From NCBI GenBank assembly GCA_024138025.1, contig JAMXBD010000969.1, positions 64,501 to 128,500 on the forward strand: 64,000 bases of DNA, written 5' to 3'. This DNA is from Combretum micranthum (lineage: Eukaryota; Streptophyta; Magnoliopsida; Myrtales; Combretaceae). Both the position numbers and the translations under genes were made by a program. Under the pieces are notes generated by a model. That model searched no databases, was not told where the DNA came from, and saw nothing but the letters and a program-made list of their open reading frames with translations. Positions 60,171 to 64,000 of the stretch are shown here, in pieces (position 1 is the first letter of the stretch; each line of letters opens with the position of its first letter).

Positions 60171-61769
60171 AAACTCTTGCTTGTCCTCAAGCAAAATAAT
60201 TAAGAGCATAACTGAAATCTGTCGTAGAGTGTACAAAACTCTAACTTTCTCAATTTCAAGCATCATTTCTAAGTTTATGACTTGCAATTTTTGTGTTTAC
60301 TACTCTAACCAAACTGGCTTCTTGTAATTAGATTGCTACAATCAAAATTTAGTAGCTAACCTAGACAAAACAAACTTTAATCCCAATGTTTAGCAAAAGA
60401 ACCTTTTTGTCAAAGTTAATACTTGGTCCTATAAGGAAAAATAACCATTTAAACTTCCTTAGACATTTAGCAGGCGTATAGTCCTTGCAACGTAAAGTGA
60501 AAGCAGGTGGTATCTACTCTTTCTTTATAATTTCTCATTCTTTATTATAAGTCTTATTTCATTTGATACTTTAGCATTCATTTTCTTTTTGTTTCATACA
60601 AGCACTTTATTTTTTTCTTTTCCTTTTTTTTTTCCAAAGTTCATGTCTTGAACTTTCGCTTTTCCTCCTTTCTCGTTATAGTGAGTTCATTATGTTGGCA
60701 TATCCCGGGCTCATCACCCAAGTGACTTGGTCTTAAAGGGACCCTTAAGTACTCTTCTTCACTCTAACATTCAAGTTAAGATACTCTTGATCAATTACTT
60801 GAGTCATCGGAGTAGAGACTATGCTTATTTCTTTTTTTCCTTTGAATGTGACACAAATTTAAGACTTTTTTATAAAGAAAAACTAAGTAAAGATTTTATT
60901 CTACCTCTTTCACTAAGTGTTAAAAGGTTCTCAAAAGAACTCAAGGGTTACATGCATGCTAACTTTTTTCCTAGAAGTAGACCTATTTATTTTTCATAGA
61001 AGGATTCAACCTACTCTCAAACTTCCAATTCTAAAGCTAAATACAAGGTAAATTTGTTCATTAGAGATCTCACTACTAAATTTTAACTAAATATTCTAAT
61101 AACAACAATTGGTGAATAAGACACCTAAGCAAGTCAATTTACATTTTCACAGATGTTAAACATAATTTTCTATACAATCTCCAAATTTTATAAAAATTTT
61201 AAAAATTATTTTCCTAAAATTGCTATATAATGCTTTAGGACAAAAATTCAAAGTGAGGTTCAAAATTTCAAGTTTAGATGTCTTAAATATTCAATTCAAA
61301 CGGCAATGCAGACATCAACAGACATATATATACTTCACTTCATTTCATTCTCCATATCTCATTATCCTTTCCCCCACACTTCGATTGAATAGTGTCTTAA
61401 TGTTCCTCATTCAGCTCAAAAACAGTAAAGAATAAAGATAAAAGATATGAGAGAACACTGGTACTTCCCCAGTTTTTACAAATTAATGATTGAATCCATT
61501 AAGTTCCAACCAGTTTTGAAAATTCAGCAATAGAGAAAGTTTTCCTGATTAGTTCTATCCTATAAGTTCAAGCTTTTTAGCTCCTATATTATAGTTCCTG
61601 CATCAATAAGAGAAGAGACATCACAGCAGCATAAAACAAAAAGACTAAAAAAGAAACAAAAAGATAAGACCCTCATAGTGGGTTGCCTCCCACCTAGCGC
61701 TTGGTTTATAGTCCTTAGCTGGACTTTTGCATTATATGCCCATCTTGGATCATAAAGATCCAAGTCTTT
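60171..61769 (-). other. Athila 3' non-coding internal region
   Basis: Sequence between the pol stop and the PPT. Just downstream of pol is the conserved motif AGGTGGGAGGCAACCCAC (minus, about 61699-61682). Next to the PPT is GCTTGAGGACAAGCAAGAG (minus, 60195-60177). No env-like open frame survives. Short frames at 60727 and 61220 are unsupported. Confidence 0.6.
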
Positions 61770-64000
61770 CTACTTTCCTTCAAAAGTTTTCCCATCCCAA
61801 AAGTATTTTAATTGATGACCATTGACCTGAAATGGTTCCTCACCATCTTTCTTGATCTCTATCACTCCATAGGGTGATCACGCTTTTTCAATATATGTTT
61901 TTTATAACTCTTTTTAGTTATATTCAATTTCCTTTAAATGAGCAGATCTTTAACCGACAGTGTATTGGGTGCGTGTGCAGTAATAATATATCGATGAATA
62001 CACAGGGAGTGAGGACTAGCTATCAAATATATCATTCCAATTCATAGCTAGGTAAATCAAAATGTTGTTTCTCTTTGTAGATTTTCTTTTATATAACTAA
62101 ACTAATAAAAATATTGGATTTCCAACACCTGTAAATGATTAGGTTATAAGCCAATAGATCTGAATAATCAAATGAATGTATCCTATCAATCAGAATATGC
62201 CCAGTCCAAAATTGTTAATGGGTTTAGTTTCTAAACAATCAAGCACTAGATAATAACTTCTTTTCCCAAAAAGCAACCTATTACCCTAAATTAACCAATC
62301 AATGTTCCCTATTCATAGGAAAGTGATTAATCAACTAATCTATTCAATTACCAAACCCTAATTGAATTTAAATCCATATCCCTATGTGATTTCAAATCCA
62401 AATTAGTTATTCACAAAACTGATTAGAAAAGAATTTCTCAATTATAATCCTAATCTATCATGAATTCCAGATCTAATCCAAAATTCTTGATATGTGAAAT
62501 AACATCAACAAATCGAATACAGACAATTGTTCAATCAACAACATGGATCATCAGTCAACATAAAATGAAAAGTCACAAACTATTTGAATTTCCCTTGTGA
62601 AAGCTGGCAGTGTAAAGGCCGGCTCTAATAATTTGCATTTTGTTCACGCGCAATACCGGCTTAAAGCCAGCGGCGTATGTATAAAAATTTGCAGTGCTGG
62701 TAAAGATTTCTTCTAAGCTAGCGGTGTTACTATTTTATGATGAAGGCCGCTTGTTTTACATTTCAAGGCCGGTGGTGTTGAATTGCAGAAGTGCCGATGT
62801 TGCTTCTGGTCTTGCCTAAAATTGTATAAATCTTCTCTAATTTGCTTGAATTTGTATTCTAAATCCACAATGACCTGAAATAACAATTTAAGGACATTTA
62901 AGTACCATTTCTAATTGATTTCTATAAAATCTATAACATACAAACATGATTGGATTAATGGAAATTTGAGTAAAATATGGCTTTATCATGGGGAAAAACC
63001 TTGGTTACCACAAATGGCCTTGACCACCTAGACCTTAGCTTGCCAGGAAATAGCTTCAAACGAGAGTTGTATAGTAATACCTTTTGTCCTTCTTTAAACT
63101 CTCAATGAAGAATTTGCTTATCATGCCATATCTTGGTTCTCTCCTTATAAATGCGAGCATTCTCAAAAGCTTCATTCTTAAACTCTTCCAACTCATTCAA
63201 TTAGAGTAACCTGTGGTTCCTAGTAGCTTGCTTATCAAAATTTAGAAACTTTACTACCCAGTATGCTTTGTGTTCCAACTTCACAGGGAGATGACAAGCT
63301 TTTTCATACAACATGCGATATGGGGACATATCAATTAGGTTCTTGTAAGCTGTTCGGTAACCCAAAGTGCATCATCAAGCTTTAACAACCAATCCTTCCT
63401 TAATGAGTTAACTGTTTTCTCTACGATTCGCTTAAGCTCTCTATTAGATATCTCTACCTGACCACTTGTTTGAGGATGATCAGGTGTGGCCACCTTATGT
63501 CTCACTCCATAATTTGTAAGCAAACTGTCAAATTGTTTATTACAGAAGTGAGTACCCCGATCACTTATAATTGCTCGTGGTATCCCATACCTAGTGAAGA
63601 TGTTCTTTTTCAAGAATTTGAGTACTCCTCGTGCATCATTAGTTGGAAGAGCCACAACTTGTACCCATTTTGATACATAGTCAATAGCAACAAGGATATA
63701 CTTGTTATTGAAGGATGATGGGAATGGTCCCATGAAGTTAATCCCCCAAACATCAAAGATCTCAATCACTTGGATGCCATGCTGGGGCATCTCATGCCAC
63801 TTGGAAATGTTCCCTATATGTTGGCATTGATTACACCTTTGCACAAAAGCATGACAATCCTTGAACAAAGTAGGCTGGTAAAATCCACATTAAAGTACTT
63901 TGGTTGCGGTCCTTTCAGCACTAAAATGACCACTAGCTTCTCGACCGTGACAATGGTGAAATATGTCGGCAATCTTAGATACTGGTACACATCGCTAATT
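61770..64000 (-). pseudogene. Athila-type Ty3/Gypsy pol (integrase to C-terminus), broken
   Basis: The fragment enters from the window end with the integrase HHCC zinc site (HHCHGREASGH near 63930; CNQCQ near 63820). The core follows, with [20 protein letters not shown] and [16 protein letters not shown]. One stop (VL*CGF, near 63893) precedes it. A one-base loss after DDALW (near 63350) shifts the frame, and further stops occur near 63200 and 63105. The C-terminal end (GVIEIKKDGEEPF, QVNGHQLKYFW, stop at 61772-61770) lies beyond a solo LTR at 61875-62988. '[15 protein letters not shown]' indicates the Athila clade. The coordinates include the inserted LTR. Confidence 0.88.
61875..62988 (-). 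mobile_element. Athila-like solo LTR (copy C) inside pol
   Basis: TGATCACGC...GGCTTTATCA, 1114 bp, with flanks taggg (61870-61874) and tgggg (62989-62993), 4 of 5 matching. Excising it with one flank lets the pol reading continue in frame from VFP to YGVIEI. It shares start, end and the acagggagtgaggactagc block with copies A and B but has lost part of the middle. A short CCGG-type array remains at about 62600-62800. Confidence 0.88.

Noticed and set aside
60171..61769. Possible env-like gene in the Athila 3' region
   Set aside because: Athila elements can carry one here, but no frame longer than about 90 codons and no transmembrane/signal pattern was seen.

Overview
The window is nuclear DNA of a flowering plant. 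It is AT-rich, has introns with GT/AG borders, and is dominated by LTR retrotransposons. It holds one clearly intact host gene and more than 50 kb of nested transposable-element sequence. Whether the plant is a monocot or a eudicot cannot be settled from what I can read.

Region 1 (184-9736, minus strand) is a complete 12-exon COLD1/GTG-type gene, encoding a GPHR-like nine-helix membrane protein of 467 aa. I rebuilt it exon by exon; every junction keeps the frame and ends in GT/AG. Its introns contain a 289-bp SMART/TRIM-type mini LTR element, a near-perfect tandem duplication of about 275 bp, and an antisense Ty3/Gypsy remnant. A G19 tract lies in the presumed 3' UTR.

Region 2 (about 9.9-16.8 kb) is intergenic, with small elements: a foldback repeat, an RNase H relic of a LINE, a complete 1.3-kb TRIM with LTRs, PBS and PPT, and a decayed hAT-like element with an 8-bp target duplication and an acidic C-terminal coding remnant.

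Region 3 (about 16.8-46 kb) is a deep nest of LTRs. A Tekay-like solo LTR sits inside an Athila-like solo LTR. Several TGATAA...CA LTRs follow. A second TRIM is split by an LTR, which is itself split by a full-length but dead Ty1/Copia element (31771-40332). MITE-like repeats, another solo LTR and a plastid 23S rRNA fragment follow.

Region 4 (about 46.6-64 kb) is a degenerate LINE interrupted by a Tekay-like solo LTR, then an LTR remnant, a second Tekay-like solo LTR carrying an Athila-like LTR, and finally the 3' part of an Athila-type Ty3/Gypsy element on the minus strand (integrase, pol end, PPT, 3' LTR). Its pol is interrupted by another solo LTR.

The most unusual pattern is that nearly every Athila/TGATAA-type LTR carries a GC-rich array of short, family-specific degenerate words about 200 bp from its 5' end, ending shortly before a TATA box. 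No bacterial-type system, CRISPR array, tRNA gene or second host gene was found.
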